Source of the DNA: Monoplex corrugatus
Lineage: Eukaryota; Mollusca; Gastropoda; Littorinimorpha; Ranellidae
Length of the DNA stretch: 64,000 nt
Direction: 5' to 3'
Assembly (NCBI GenBank): GCA_030674185.1
Contig: JAPXFY010000031.1
Span: forward strand, 34,522,551 to 34,586,550
The notes below the pieces were generated by a model that was not told the origin of the DNA, ran no database searches, and saw only the letters and a list, made by a program, of their open reading frames with translations. Position numbers and translations under genes: made by a program. Below, piece after piece: positions 37,106 through 48,479 of this stretch (its first letter is position 1; each line of letters starts with the position of its first letter).

Positions 37106-40100
37106 TCTACCTCCTCCTCCTTCCTCCTCCTTCCTGTCCCTTAACCCTATCCAGGGTCGTGGGGGCTCCACATGGATGAACGTCGCACCGTCTGTCTCCA
37201 CCTCTGTCTGTCATGAGCAAGGGTCTGGGTCGTGGCAAAGCTTTTTTCCTGTCCATTCGTCAATATTGTCCATCCACCTTTTTCTCTGTCTGCCTCTTTT
37301 TCTTCCCCCCTGAACTGTTCCTTGGAGTATTGTTTTTGACAGTCCGTTAGTTCTTGTCACGTGACCATACCACCGAAGTTTCCTTTTTCTTACTGTTGTC
37401 AGAAGGTTTTCATAGTTTTTGACATGCTGTGAAATTGTTCTTCGTACTTCCTCATTGGTAATGTGGTCTTTGTATGAGATGCCAAGCACTCTTCTAAAGC
37501 ATCTCATTTCTACTGCCAGGATCTTCTTTTGCAGTTCTGCTGTTAGTGTCCATGACTCGCACGCGTAGAGAAAGATTGACAGGACCAATGCGTGCATTAG
37601 CTTCAGTTTGGAAGTGAGGGCGATGTTTTTGTCCCTCCAGATGGGCTTCAGCTTGGCTAGTGCTGCTGTTGTCTGTGCTGCTCTTGCAAGAACTTCGGTT
37701 TTCGATCCCTGTTCACTGATAATGGCTCCGAGATATTTGAACTGAGCCACGGTTTCCAGCTCACTCCCGCTGACTGTAATCTTCTTTTCTATTGGTTTTG
37801 TGCTGTTTGTCATCAACTTTGTCTTTTCGGCACTGATCTCCATGCCATATCTGGATGATGTCTCATCCAGGTGTTTCACCAGGTTGGCAAGTTCGTCTTC
37901 ATTTCCAGCCAACCCATCGATGTCGTCGGCAAATCTCAAGTTGGTGATTGTCCTTCCTCCAATACTGACTGAGCCGTGATGGTTTTCAAGGGCATCCGTC
38001 ATAATGCGCTCAAGGAAGATGTTGAACAAGGTTGGAGAGAGGAGACAGCCCTGGCGAACTCCAACTGATGTGTGAAACCAGTCCCCCACTGTGCCCCCAA
38101 CAAGCATTGCGCTGCTCGCTTTTGCGTATAGCTGTGTGATGGTGTCAATAAGCTTCCTTCCCATGTTGTACTTCCTCATGGTGGCCCACAGTGCTTCATG
38201 CCATACTCTGTCAAATGCCTTTTTGAAGTCGATAAAAACGTGGTAGATGTCCTGTTGGTGTTGGCTGTATTTTTCGCATAGGACTCTGAGATTGAATATT
38301 TGTTCTGTTGTGCTTCTACCACTGCGAAATCCCGCTTGTTCTTCGGCAATGATCTCCTCTGCCTGTGGTTTCAGTCTGTTCAAAATGACTTTCAGCATCA
38401 CTTTGCTAGCATGGCTGATAAGGCTGATCGTTCTGTAATTCTGGCATAGTTGTAAATTGCCTTTCTTGGAAAGTGTGATGATTAGTGACTGGGTCCAAGG
38501 TGTCGGCCATTCTCCCGTCCGCCAGATTTTGTTGCAGATTTTCCAGAGGATGTCAGTCACTGCCTCCCCTCCATGCCTGATCAGTTCTGCTGGGATGTTG
38601 TCCACTCCAGCAGCTTTTCCATCTTTCAGCGATCGTATTGCTGTTTCGACTTCTTCGCGTAGAATAGGGTGGTCATCGTCATTTGTTGATTCCTGGCATG
38701 TAAGGACAGTTGAGTCACCCTGTGTCTGGTGGTTGTAGAAATCAGAGCAGTATTCTGTCCATCTATGGATGATTTCTTTATCTTCTGTCAGGCACTTTCC
38801 TTGTTTGTCTTGAATGGTACTGATCCTTGCCTGTCTCTGTGTGGTGAGTTCTTTCACCACTTTGTACGCCTTTATGCTGTTGTTCTTGCTTAGGCTGTCT
38901 TCTATTTCTGTGCATTTATTTTGTATCCATCCTTCTTTGGCCTCCCTCATGCCTTTTCTGATTTCTTTGTTGATGTTTCTGTAGGCTAGGGCTCCGTCTG
39001 TTGTATTTTTGACTTTCTTGATTTCTCTTCTTTTGTCACACATTTCAAGGATTTCGTCTGTAATCCAGGGTTGGGTTTTCCGGCGTTATTTTCCTAAGAG
39101 GTCATTTGCAGTCTCTGTCATCACTGGGTTAAACTTGGTGGTCATTTCCTCCGCAGTTTCTTCTTGTGTGCTCAATGCTGCAAACTTTCCGCCTATTGTT
39201 GCTTGGAAGGACTCTGCAATGGAGGGGTCCTTGAGTCTGTCCAAGTTGAACTTCAGTCTGGTGTTCTTGGGCTTCTTGATCTTCTTCAGCCTGACCTTGA
39301 AGTTCATTATCACCAGGTATGGTCACTACCCACATCTGCACCTAGAAATGTTCGCGTCTTGGCTCTGCAGATTCCAGATCTAAAACGGATTGGGACCAAG
39401 ATGTAGTCGATCTGGTGGTTGGTCCCATTTGGTGCATGCCAAGTCCAGCATCGTGACGCCTTGTGTTCACCAAGGGTGTTAGCCATTGTCATGTTGTTGT
39501 ATCCGGCGAACTCAAGTAGGCGCAGTCCTCGCTCGTTGGAAATTGCATTACAGGAGGGCCCACAATGGTTCTTCCAGTCTTTTAATGCATCAGCGCCCAC
39601 TTTAGCATTCCAGTCTCCCTGAATGATAAGGATGTCTTTTTTGTCAACCTCGTCAATGATTTCTTGAAGTTGTGTGTAGAATTCCTCCACATCCTCATCA
39701 TCATAGTCTGTTGTCGGTGCATAGGTTTGTATCGCTGTGATGTTGAATGGTGCTGCTCGGAGGCGGATGGAAATGAGCCTGTTGGATATTGGGCGGCACC
39801 CGAGTATTGAGTTCTTGACGTTCTTGTTGACAAGAAATCCTACGCCGTGGATGTGTTTTTTCAAGTCTCCACTGTAGTACAATACATGTCCTTCCTCAGT
39901 TTGGTGTTCTCCATGATCTTTCCACCTGACTTCGCTCAGTCCAACTACATGCCAGGAATATCTTTCCAGCTCATGCGTAAGTTCGTGCAATTTGCCTGGC
40001 TGTGCAAGTGTTCTAACATTCCATGTGGCGATGGTGAGAGTTTCTCTTCCTCGGATCTTTTTTGAAGAGGTTCCACCAGTCGCATACTTGTCACCTCCGC

Positions 40101-40560
40101 TCTGGTGTCCAACGGAAGGCGCGATCCTTGGTCCGGGCGACGACCGAGCCGGTATCAACATTGGTTTTTGGTTCATCATCATGTAGTGTGTCTTGGGCAT
40201 GAATAGCCTGGCGGCGCCCATCCCTCTCCAGGCCTGACCACAGCCGATATCCACCCACACGGCAGCTCGCCTTGGTCATGAACACGTGGCCGTTGTAGTT
40301 CATCGTTGAACCCTTCCGCCCTGGCCGGTGACCTGCGTCGAGGAGGTCCTTCGCCCAGTAGTGCCATGTTAACACCCCCCCCTCACGTGGTTTGGCCCGC
40401 CAGCTGAAGCGGTGTACCAGAGTGTGGCGCTTGGAGCCAACACGTGAGAGATTTAGGAGTTGGGTGAGGCCAGTGTGCCCGTCTACTCAGAGAGTGCAGC
40501 TGCCAGACATCAAAGGTGCTACCTCTACCCAGAGCTCCCTACACCCTCAGGAAACTTAAA
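37106..40560 (-). mobile_element. Nearly intact RTE-clade LINE (endonuclease plus reverse transcriptase)
   Basis: The endonuclease (40,260-39,310) shows all apurinic-endonuclease blocks: ATWNVRTL, LSEVRW, IQGDWNAKVG, NQIDYI and GSDHTW. The reverse transcriptase (39,043-37,211; 610 codons) shows PAELIRHGGEA, NYRTISLISHASKVMLKVI, AEEQAGFRSGRST, FIDFKKAFDRVWH, VGVRQGCLLSPTLFNIFLERI and the catalytic FADDIDGL, then YACESWTL and RQRKRWMDNIDEWTG. These are RTE signatures. Only three lesions separate it from one frame: a shift at about 39,310, an in-frame stop at 39,086 and a shift in an A run at about 37,240. Beyond the last, the frame continues to a stop near 37,150. The 3' end is followed by an AGG-rich simple tail (37,140-37,106 complement). 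It shares a 5' leader with the LINE at 30-34 kb. Confidence 0.85.
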
Positions 40561-42406
40561 ACTGCACGCAGACCCCCCCTTAGAGTCTACAGAATCTTCA
40601 TTATGATGAAGGCGGTAGCCAAGGGAAAGAAGAAGAAGAACCGTACTGCCTGTGTTTTGTCAGCATTCATAAAAAGCCCTCAAGCACTTCCAAATGTTAA
40701 AAACAAGGTTTATAGATTTCTCAAAAGATAGTTTATCCCCATTATTGATTAATTGAGTGTCATCAGCAAACTGAGATATTTTATGTTCTTCATTATTTAC
40801 CACAATGCCTTTCACATAACTATCATCTCTTATCATGATTGCTAATATCTCCACACATAATACAAACAAATGAGGAGAAAGGGGGTCACCTTGTCTACAG
40901 TCTCTCTCTATAGAGAACTAGTTTGTAGTTTGGCCGTTAACAATAACTATTGATCTCATGTTTTTGTGAAACGTTTCTATCCACTTACAAATATTTTGAC
41001 CAAATCCATATGCTTTTAGAAATTTGAATAGAAAATGCCAATCCAAGGAATCAAAGGCTTTTTCAAAGTTTAGGCAAAGTAAGAGTCCAGGTAGTTTTTT
41101 GGTATATAAGTAACTAATTAAATCGTTAATCAACATTATATTGTCTCCGATGTATCTGTTTCCATTAAAGCCTGTTTGATCTTCACAAATTAAGTTTGGA
41201 AGTTTGATTCTATTGGCTATGCATATAGCCACAATCTTGTATAATACATTCAGCAGTGAGATAGACCTCCAGTTCTTTATGCACTCCCTTGGTTTATCAG
41301 GTCTGGGGATGCAAGTTATAAGTCCTTGTTGGGTTGCTGAAAGTTTCCCATCTCTAAATGACTAGTTTAAGGCTCTCACAACAAATGGACCAAGCCTTCT
41401 CCAAAAGAATTTGTAAACTTATGCCCCAAATCCATCCATTCCTGGGCTCTTTCCATTCTTCGTGTTTTTTTAATGCAAATCCCGCTTCCTCCAAATTTAT
41501 TTGTCCTTACAAGGAATTTCTATCTTCGTTGGATAATTTTGGGTGTTCTTTTTAAATCCTTTATTTCACATGCTTCTAAATTTCTCCTCATATATAGCTT
41601 TTTATAGAATGTATGTACTTCTGGTTTATCTTTTTAGGTTCATCAATTAGAGCTCCGTTTTGATCAATAAGCTTGATCATACTTTTATTTATAAAGTGTC
41701 GTTTATCTAAGTTACAGAAATATTTTGTTATTTTTTCCCCTTCAGCAGTCCATTTTGCTTTTGGTGTTAGTGTAATTGCTTGTATTTTATTTTCTCTCAA
41801 TTGGATCAGTTCTTGGAGTTTTTCTTTCATTAGCTTTATGTCTGCTTCAGTCCTATTTTCTTTTATTTCTAGTTGTTCAAGTTCCCTAATCAGTCTAGTT
41901 TCCTTTTATGTTGCTTTCTTTTTTCTCGTTGTCGCATAAGCTATAGTTTTAGATCTTATTTTCATGAATAAAAAATCAATGAACAACTTATCTGGAACAC
42001 TGAGATTGATTTTCACCAAGGAAACATTATCAAGAGTAGATTTATCATAATGTATGGTAGAATATTCTAATAGAACTTTATCTATCAGATTGTTTATTTC
42101 TTCTACATATTGTTTTTTTTTCAATAAGAAGGAGCTGAACTTCCAAAATGTGTTATGTTTTATATCTTTGCCAAATTTTAGTTTCAGAGTTAACATTGAG
42201 TGATCAGATCTATACCCAGGTGTGATGTCGGTGTCTTCAAAGTTCAACATCAGATTTTCAGACAGAAGAAAAAAGTCTACTGCTAGTTTAGTTCGAGCAT
42301 CATATCTTCAACTGCCTCGTTTGCTTTTGGGTTGTTAATATTGATATGTGTTACATTTCAAAAAGGAGAAACTCAATGTGAAAGTGCGAATACCGATAAA
42401 AGAAGA

Positions 42407-42414
42407 TGACGTCA
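42407..42414 (+). promoter_or_regulatory. CRE palindrome TGACGTCA in the LTR
   Basis: A perfect CREB/ATF site lies near the 5' end of the LTR, about 365 bp upstream of the TATA box. Its presence is certain; activity is unknown. Confidence 0.45.
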
Positions 42415-42619
42415 AAATGTGTCTGTAGATTCAGCTCTCTCTGCTGTTCACTCTTGAAGATTAGTTTGTGATTCGCTCGATAATGAATCGAGAATATTTG
42501 TTTTGGTTTATGCTAACACTGAAAATATATGTTCAAGTTTAATTTCGTTGTATGGAAATGTGTAGAATGCTTCAGAACAATCTAAAATTGACGAGAAAAA
42601 CGTAGAATACCTTAGATCT

Positions 42620-42637
42620 TTCGAGAAGGTTCCGGAA
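42620..42637 (+). promoter_or_regulatory. Perfect four-unit heat-shock element in the LTR U3
   Basis: The sequence TTCgaGAAggTTCcgGAA has four alternating inverted pentamers with correct 2-base spacing, which is the canonical HSF trimer binding array. It lies about 150 bp upstream of the LTR TATA box. The motif is seen directly; function is inferred. Confidence 0.7.
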
Positions 42638-42665
42638 ATTGTAAACAAATTTAATCTGTACAGTG

Positions 42666-42724
42666 ATTGGCTAGAACTACAGAATATTCTAGAAGGGAAG
42701 GTTCGAGAATGTGACTATGATTGG
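42666..42724 (-). promoter_or_regulatory. Two inverted CCAAT boxes in the LTR
   Basis: ATTGG occurs at 42,666-42,670 and 42,720-42,724, flanking the second heat-shock cluster. This spacing relative to the TATA box (50-110 bp) is typical of NF-Y-assisted heat-shock promoters. Confidence 0.5.
42682..42709 (+). promoter_or_regulatory. Six-unit heat-shock element cluster in the LTR U3
   Basis: Six GAA/TTC triplets are set 5 bases apart in the order GAA, TTC, GAA, GAA, TTC, GAA. One unit breaks the alternation, which is tolerated in known elements. It starts about 90 bp upstream of the TATA box. A weaker GAA/TTC group with one short spacer follows at 42,748-42,764. Confidence 0.65.
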
Positions 42725-42772
42725 CTGAAAATCTAGGGAAAAGCCGAGAATATTCGGAACTTTCCATGATGT

Positions 42773-42780
42773 TATAAATA
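42773..42780 (+). promoter_or_regulatory. LTR TATA box
   Basis: TATAAATA sits directly downstream of the heat-shock and CCAAT sites. It predicts initiation at about 42,800, some 570 bp before the P450 ATG. A donor-like GTAAGC lies at 42,828. Confidence 0.6.
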
Positions 42781-42984
42781 AAGCGTGACTGTGGGTCGAG
42801 AGAGAGAGCGATCAAAAGAGTTGAAGTGTAAGCCTGCTGTCAGAGATAGAGAAGTTGCTATAGACTCGTGGAGTTGCTGTGTGCAGATTCGAGGACTGAA
42901 GAAGAATAATTCTGCAAACTGGGAGTGGTGCATTGGATGTGTGAAGTTTTTACCCAGTTCCTGTTGTGTTTTCTTCGTTCTTCA

Positions 42985-42990
42985 AATAAA
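42985..42990 (+). terminator. LTR poly(A) signal
   Basis: AATAAA about 185 bases after the predicted start is followed by T/G-rich sequence. This defines the R/U5 side of the LTR. Confidence 0.55.
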
Positions 42991-43370
42991 GGATCATCTT
43001 TGTTTAACCTGGACTGGTGTATTTTGTTTCTGAGACGAACGATCAACTGCTAGATGCTAAGATCTTCACGAACCTGCATAAACTACAAGACACTGCCAGT
43101 CACCTACATACATACTTTACATGTGACAATATGATTGTCATAGTCTAAATATGGATCAAGGACGAGATTCTAGTTACCTACTAAGACAAGATTTTCACTA
43201 TGATAATTAAGGATCTTTTCTTTTACTCTTTCAAAGGACAAAGGACTATCTTTGTTTGGGCACGCGTTATTATAATTTTTGTGGGTGTTTTAGTGAATGT
43301 GGATTTTTTTTTATCGATCGATTGAACTATTTCTTTATTGTCCAGTAGAGGGAGTCAAGTGGCCATCACC

Positions 43371-43505
43371 ATGTGGCCAGTGACGAGTCTGCTGACCTGT
43401 GTCAACGTCACCAGTGTCATCGTCTTCTTCATCGTCTTTCTCGTTGTCTATTACTATCTATCCAGGCCCTCTAACTTACCGCCTGGTCCTGCCGGCCTTC
43501 CTGTT
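43371..43505 (+). CDS. Cytochrome P450 (clan 2) coding exon 1: membrane anchor and proline-rich hinge
   Basis: This exon codes for the first 45 residues of a microsomal P450, a heme monooxygenase of the endoplasmic reticulum. Seen: ATG at 43,371 in a good context (ACCATG); a hydrophobic anchor at about residues 10-30 (VIVFFIVFLVVYYYL); then Ser-Arg and the hinge LPPGPAGLPV (residues 36-45), the proline-rich motif after the anchor in microsomal P450s. The exon ends exactly on a codon before GTAAGT at 43,506 (phase 0). An in-frame TTG start further upstream is possible, but ATG fits the family length. A pyrimidine-rich stretch ending in CAG at 43,343-43,345 could be a 3' splice site, so a non-coding 5' exon may exist upstream. 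The next exon is 13.4 kb away. Clan 2 is inferred from all three exons; the substrate is unknown. Confidence 0.88.
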
Positions 43506-43530
43506 GTAAGTACATCTCCTTATGACATGC

Positions 43531-43534
<4 letters not shown>

Positions 43535-43623
<89 letters not shown>

Positions 43624-43630
43624 GTGTGTG

Positions 43631-43672
<42 letters not shown>

Positions 43673-43804
43673 TGTTTGTTTGTGTGTGTATTGTGTATGT
43701 GTAGGTTTGTTGTGTGTGATGTGTGTGTGTGAATGTGTGTGTGTGTGAGTGTTGTGTGTGTGGTGTGTGTGTGGTGTGTGTGTGTGGTGGTGTGTGTGTT
43801 GTGT

Positions 43805-43855
<51 letters not shown>

Positions 43856-43860
43856 TGTTT
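43535..43860. repeat. (CTG)n then (TG)n next to the P450 exon 1 donor
   Basis: Seven CTG units are followed by long TG runs with short interruptions, starting about 25 bases downstream of the splice donor. Confidence 0.92.
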
Positions 43861-44309
43861 GTTGTTTGTGTACCTTGTTGTGTGTGTTGTGTAGTGGTTA
43901 TCTAGTAATCGTTAATTATTACACCTAATTCTTTTTTAATGGCTTCACTAGTCTGTCTTATATTATAACGGTCATATGATCCTTTTTACGGCCTGACACA
44001 GTGGATAATCATACAGCATGGATGAATGCATCAGCACGTTACATTTGCGTTGTGTTACATCTGTCGTAACAGCTTTTGATTGTTACTAATGGCAGTCTGT
44101 CGTAACAGCTTTTGATTGTTACTAATCACAGTCTTTCGTTTCCCCTGTACGCTCGTCAAATGTTAAACATAGGCGCTTTAAGTGGTGAAGACCTTAGGCT
44201 GCCCGTCGCAAGGTTTGAGACCGACTATGCTAGCAGTGCTTGGTGGGTACAAATGGGAGAATGTTCCTGTCTCTTAGGTCAACATGTTATGATCAGACCC
44301 GCTAATGCT
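43861..44309. other. P450 intron 1, no gene
   Basis: Holds a short tandem duplication (TCTGTCGTAACAGCTTTTGA at about 44,060 and 44,097) and a weak SINE-like scrap at 44,170-44,235. Confidence 0.45.
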
Positions 44310-47300
44310 TGAATCCTCTTTGTGTGTACATAATACGTCGTTCTTGTATATTGTTCATGCCCAAACTCTTTGTGTGTACATAATACGTTGATCTTGTATA
44401 TTGTTCATTCCCAAACTCTTTGTGTGTTCATAATACGTCGTTCTTGTATATTGTTCATGCCCAAACTCTTTGTGTGTACATAACACGTTGTTCTTGTATA
44501 TTGTTCATGCACAAACTCTTTGTGTGTACATATTACGTTGATCTTGTATATTGTTCATGCCTAAACTCTTTGTGTGTACATAATACGTTGATCTTGTATA
44601 TCGTTCATGCCCAAACTCTTTGTGTGTACATAATACGTCGTTCTTGTATATTGTTCATGCCCAAACTCTTTGTGTGTACATAATACGTTGATCTTGTATA
44701 ATTGTTCATGACCAAACTCTTTGTGTGTACATGATACGTTGATCTTGTATATTGTTCATGCCCAAACTCTTTGTGTGTACATAATACGTCGTTCTTGTAT
44801 ATTGTTCATGCCCAAACTCTTTGTGTGTACATAATACGTTGATCTTGTATATTGTTCATGCCCAAACTCTTTGTGTGTACATGATACGTTGATCTTGTAT
44901 ATTGTTCATGCCCAAACTCTTTGTGTGTACATAATACGTTGATCTTGCATATTGTTCATGCCCAAACTCTTTGTGTGTACATAATACGTTGATCTCGTAT
45001 ATTGTTCATGCCCAAACTCTTTGTACATAATACGTTAATCTTGTATATTGTTCATGCCCAACCTCTTTGTGTGTACATAATACGTCGTTCTTGTATATTG
45101 TTCATGCTCAAACTCTTTGTGTGTACATAATACGTTGATCTTGTATATTGTTCATGTCCAAACTCTTTGTGTACATAATACGTCGTTCTTGTATATTGTT
45201 CATGTCCAAACTCTTTGTGTGTACACGATACGTTGATCTTGTATATTGTTCATGCCCAAACTCTTTGTGTGTACATAATACGTTGATCTTGTATATTGTT
45301 CATGCCCAAACTCTTTGTGTGTACATAATACGTCGTTCTTGTATATCGTTCATGTCCAAACTCTTTGTGTGTACATAATACGTCGTTCTTGTATATTGTT
45401 CATGTCCAAACTCTTTGTGTGTTCATAATACGTCGTTCTTGTATATTGTTCATGCCCAAACTCTTTGTGTGTTCATAATGCGTCGTTCTTGTATATTGTT
45501 CATGCCCAAACTCTTTGTGTGTACATAATACGTTGATCTTGTATATTGTTCATGCCCAAACTCTCTGTGTGTACATAATGCGTCGTTCTTGTATATTGTT
45601 CATGCCCAAACTCTCTGTGTGTACATAATACGTTGATCTTGTATATTGTTCATGCCCAAACTCTCTGTGTGTTCATAATACGTTGTTCTTGTATATTGTT
45701 CATGCCCAAACTCTCTGTGTGTACATAATACGTTGATCTTGTATATTGTTCATGCCCAAACTCTTTGTGTGTACATAATACGTTGATTTTGTATATTGTT
45801 CATGCCCAAACTCTCTGTGTGTACATAATAGGTTGATCTTGTATACTGTTCATGCCCAAACTCTTTGTGTGTACATAATACGTTGATCTTGTATATCGTT
45901 CATGCCCAAACTCTTTGTGTGTACATAATACGTTGATCTTGTATATCGTTCATGCCTAAACTCTTTGTGTGTACATAATACGTTGATCTTGTATATCGTT
46001 CATGCCCAAACTCTTTGTGTGTACATAATACGTTGATCTTGTATATCGTTCATGCCTAAACTCTTTGTGTGTACATAATACGTTGATCTTGTATATTGTT
46101 CATGCCTAAACTCTTTGTGTGTACATAATACGTTGATCTTGTATATCGTTCATGCCCAAACTCTTTGTGTGTACATAATACGTTGATCTTGTATATCGTT
46201 CATGCCCAAACTCTTTTGTGTGCACATAATACGTTGATCTTGTATATCGTTCATGCTCAAACTCTTTGTGTGTACATAATACGTTGATCTTGTATATCGT
46301 TCATGCCCAAACTCTTTGTGTGTACATAATACGTTGATCGTGTATATTGTTCATGCCCAAACTCTTTGTGTATACATAATACGTTGATCTTGTATATTGT
46401 TCATGCCTAAACTCTTTGTGTGTACATAATACGTTGATTTTGTATATTGTTCATGCCCAAACTCTTTATGTGTACATGATACGTTGATCTTGTATATTGT
46501 TTATGCCAAACTCTTTGTGTGTACATGATACGTTGATCTTGTATGTCGTTCATGCCCAAACTCTTTGTGTGTACATAATACGTTGATTTTGTATATTGTT
46601 CATGCCAAACTCTTTATGTGTACATGATACGTTGATCTTGTATGTCGTTCATGCCCAAACTCTTTGTGTGTACATAATACGTTGATCTTGTATATTGTTT
46701 ATGCCCAAACTCTTTATGTGTACATGATACGTTGATCTTGTATGTCGTTCATGCCCAAACTCTTTGTGTATACTTAATACGTTGATCTTGTATATTGTTC
46801 ATGCCCAAACTCTTTGTGTATACATAATACGTTGATCTTGTATATTGTTCATTCCCAAACTCTTTGTGTGTACATAATACGTTGATCTTGTACATTGTTC
46901 ATGCCCAAACTCTTTGTGTGTACATGATACGTTGATCTTGTATATCGTTCATGCCCAAACTCTTTGTGTGTACATAATACGTTGATCTTGTATATCGTTC
47001 ATGCCCAAACTCTTTGTGTGTACATAATACGTTGATCTCGTACATTGTTCATGCCCAAACTCTTTGTGTGTACATAATACGTTGATCTTGTATATTGTTC
47101 ATGCCCAAACTCTTTGTGTGTACATAATACGTTGATCTTGTATATTGTTCATGCCCAAACTCTTTGTGTGTACATAATACGTTGATCTTGTATATTGTTC
47201 ATGCCCAAACTCTTTGTGTGTACATAATACGTTGATCTTGTATATTGTTCATGCCCAAACTCTTTGTGTGTACATAATACGTTGATCTTGTATATCGTTC

Positions 47301-48220
47301 ATGCCCAAACTCTTTGTGTGTACATAATACGTTGATCTTGTATATCGTTCATGCCCAAACTCTTTTGTGTGTACATAATACGTTGATCTTGTATATCGTT
47401 CATGCTCAAACTCTTTGTGTGTACATAATACGTTGATCTTGTATATCGTTCATGCCCAAACTCTTTGTGTGTACATAATACGTTGATCGTGTATATTGTT
47501 CATGCCCAAACTCTTTGTGTATACATAATACGTTGATCTTGTATATTGTTCATGCCTAAACTCTTTGTGTGTACATAATACGTTGATTTTGTATATTGTT
47601 CATGCCCAAACTCTTTATGTGTACATGATACGTTGATCTTGTATGTCGTTCATGCCCAAACTCTTTGTGTGTACATAATACGTTGATCTTGTATATTGTT
47701 CATGCCCAAACTCTTTGTGTGTACATAATACGTTGGTCTTGTATATTGTTCATGCCCAAACTCTTTGTGTGTACATAATACGTTGGTCTTGTATATTGTT
47801 CATGCCCAAACTCTTTGTGTGTACATAATACCTTGGTCTTGTATATTGTTCATGCCCAAACTCTTTGTGTGTACATAATACGTTGATCTTGTATATTGTT
47901 CATGCCCAAACTCTCTGTGTGTACATAATACGTTGATCTTGTATATTGTTCATGCCCAAACTCTTTGTGTGTACATAATACGTTGGTCTTGTATATCGTT
48001 CATGCCCAAACTCTTTGTGTGTACATGATGCGTTGATCTTGTATATTGTTCATGCCCAAACTCTTTATGTGTACGTAATATGTTGATCTTGTATATTGTT
48101 CATGCCCAAACTCTTTGTGTGTACATGATACGTTGGTCTTGTATATTGTTCATGCCCAAACTCTTTGTGTGTACATAATACGTTGATCTTGTATATCGTT
48201 CATGCTCAAACTCTTTGTAC
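44310..48220. repeat. 50-bp minisatellite, about 78 units, in P450 intron 1
   Basis: The unit contains CTCTTTGTGTGTACATAATA, CGTTGATCTTGTATATTGTT and CATGCCCAAA. Period 50 was measured. Variant units (CGTCGTTCTT, TATATCGTT, GTACATGATA) are interspersed. A block is repeated at higher order with an offset of 1,149 bp. Confidence 0.92.
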
Positions 48221-48261
48221 ATGACTAATAGTTAGATTTGTTTTAATGGTGCATGGGGAGA

Positions 48262-48300
48262 ACACAGCTGTTAGGTGAGCTGAACACATTCCACTATGGT
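48262..48300 (-). mobile_element. SINE 3' tail scrap
   Basis: The minus strand shows TGTTCAGCTCACCTAA-type sequence shared with 15,118-15,160. Confidence 0.35.
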
Positions 48301-48366
48301 GTTACACAGTTTGCATTTTGTTGTTGTTGATAATTCTTTTTCTTTTTTGACTTTTTCCAAGAAACA

Positions 48367-48479
<113 letters not shown>

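Larger units (their letters stand above)
42349..43128 (+). mobile_element. Solo LTR of an LTR retrotransposon, with ATATG target duplication
   Basis: The 780-bp element starts TGTTACAT and ends ATGTGACA, so its termini are short imperfect inverted repeats with the TG...CA rule. It is flanked by ATATG on both sides (42,344-42,348 and 43,129-43,133). Internally it has the order expected of U3-R-U5: upstream elements, TATAAATA at 42,773-42,780, AATAAA at 42,985-42,990 and a T/G-rich stretch after it. There are no internal coding sequences, primer-binding site or second LTR, so it is a solo LTR left by recombination. Deleting the element and one ATATG makes the flanking L1/Tx1 endonuclease reading frame continuous, which independently supports the insertion. 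Family is not assigned; a Ty3-like origin is a guess from the termini and the 5-bp duplication. Confidence 0.88.
40645..43270 (-). mobile_element. L1/Tx1-type LINE fragment, split by the solo LTR
   Basis: On the minus strand, from high to low coordinate, there are an endonuclease piece with PNKDSPL and a GxxNLVLDP motif (43,250-43,134), its continuation NNPKANEAV after the LTR (42,343-42,280), PGYRSDHS (about 42,215), a linker with AKWTAEGEKITKYFCNLDKR (about 41,760), reverse transcriptase blocks QTGFNGNRYIGDN, LLCLNFEKAFDSLDWHFLFK (41,230-40,920) and the catalytic FADD (about 40,765). These are L1/Tx1 clade signatures. Frames are broken by several shifts and stops, and the 3' end is missing where the RTE element abuts at about 40,640. 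It is a dead copy. It extends to within about 100 bp of the P450 exon. Confidence 0.8.

Noticed and set aside
39009..39406. Plus-strand frames of 80-124 codons over the RTE element
   Set aside because: They are shadows of the minus-strand endonuclease/reverse transcriptase.
43235..43266. DR1-type nuclear receptor site (AGGACA-A-AGGACT) and an XRE-like GCGTG core upstream of the P450
   Set aside because: Both lie inside L1/Tx1 endonuclease coding sequence, so they are better explained as chance matches within the LINE than as P450 control sites.
44310..48220. CRISPR-like array
   Set aside because: Units are contiguous 50-bp repeats without unique spacers, in an animal intron; it is a minisatellite.
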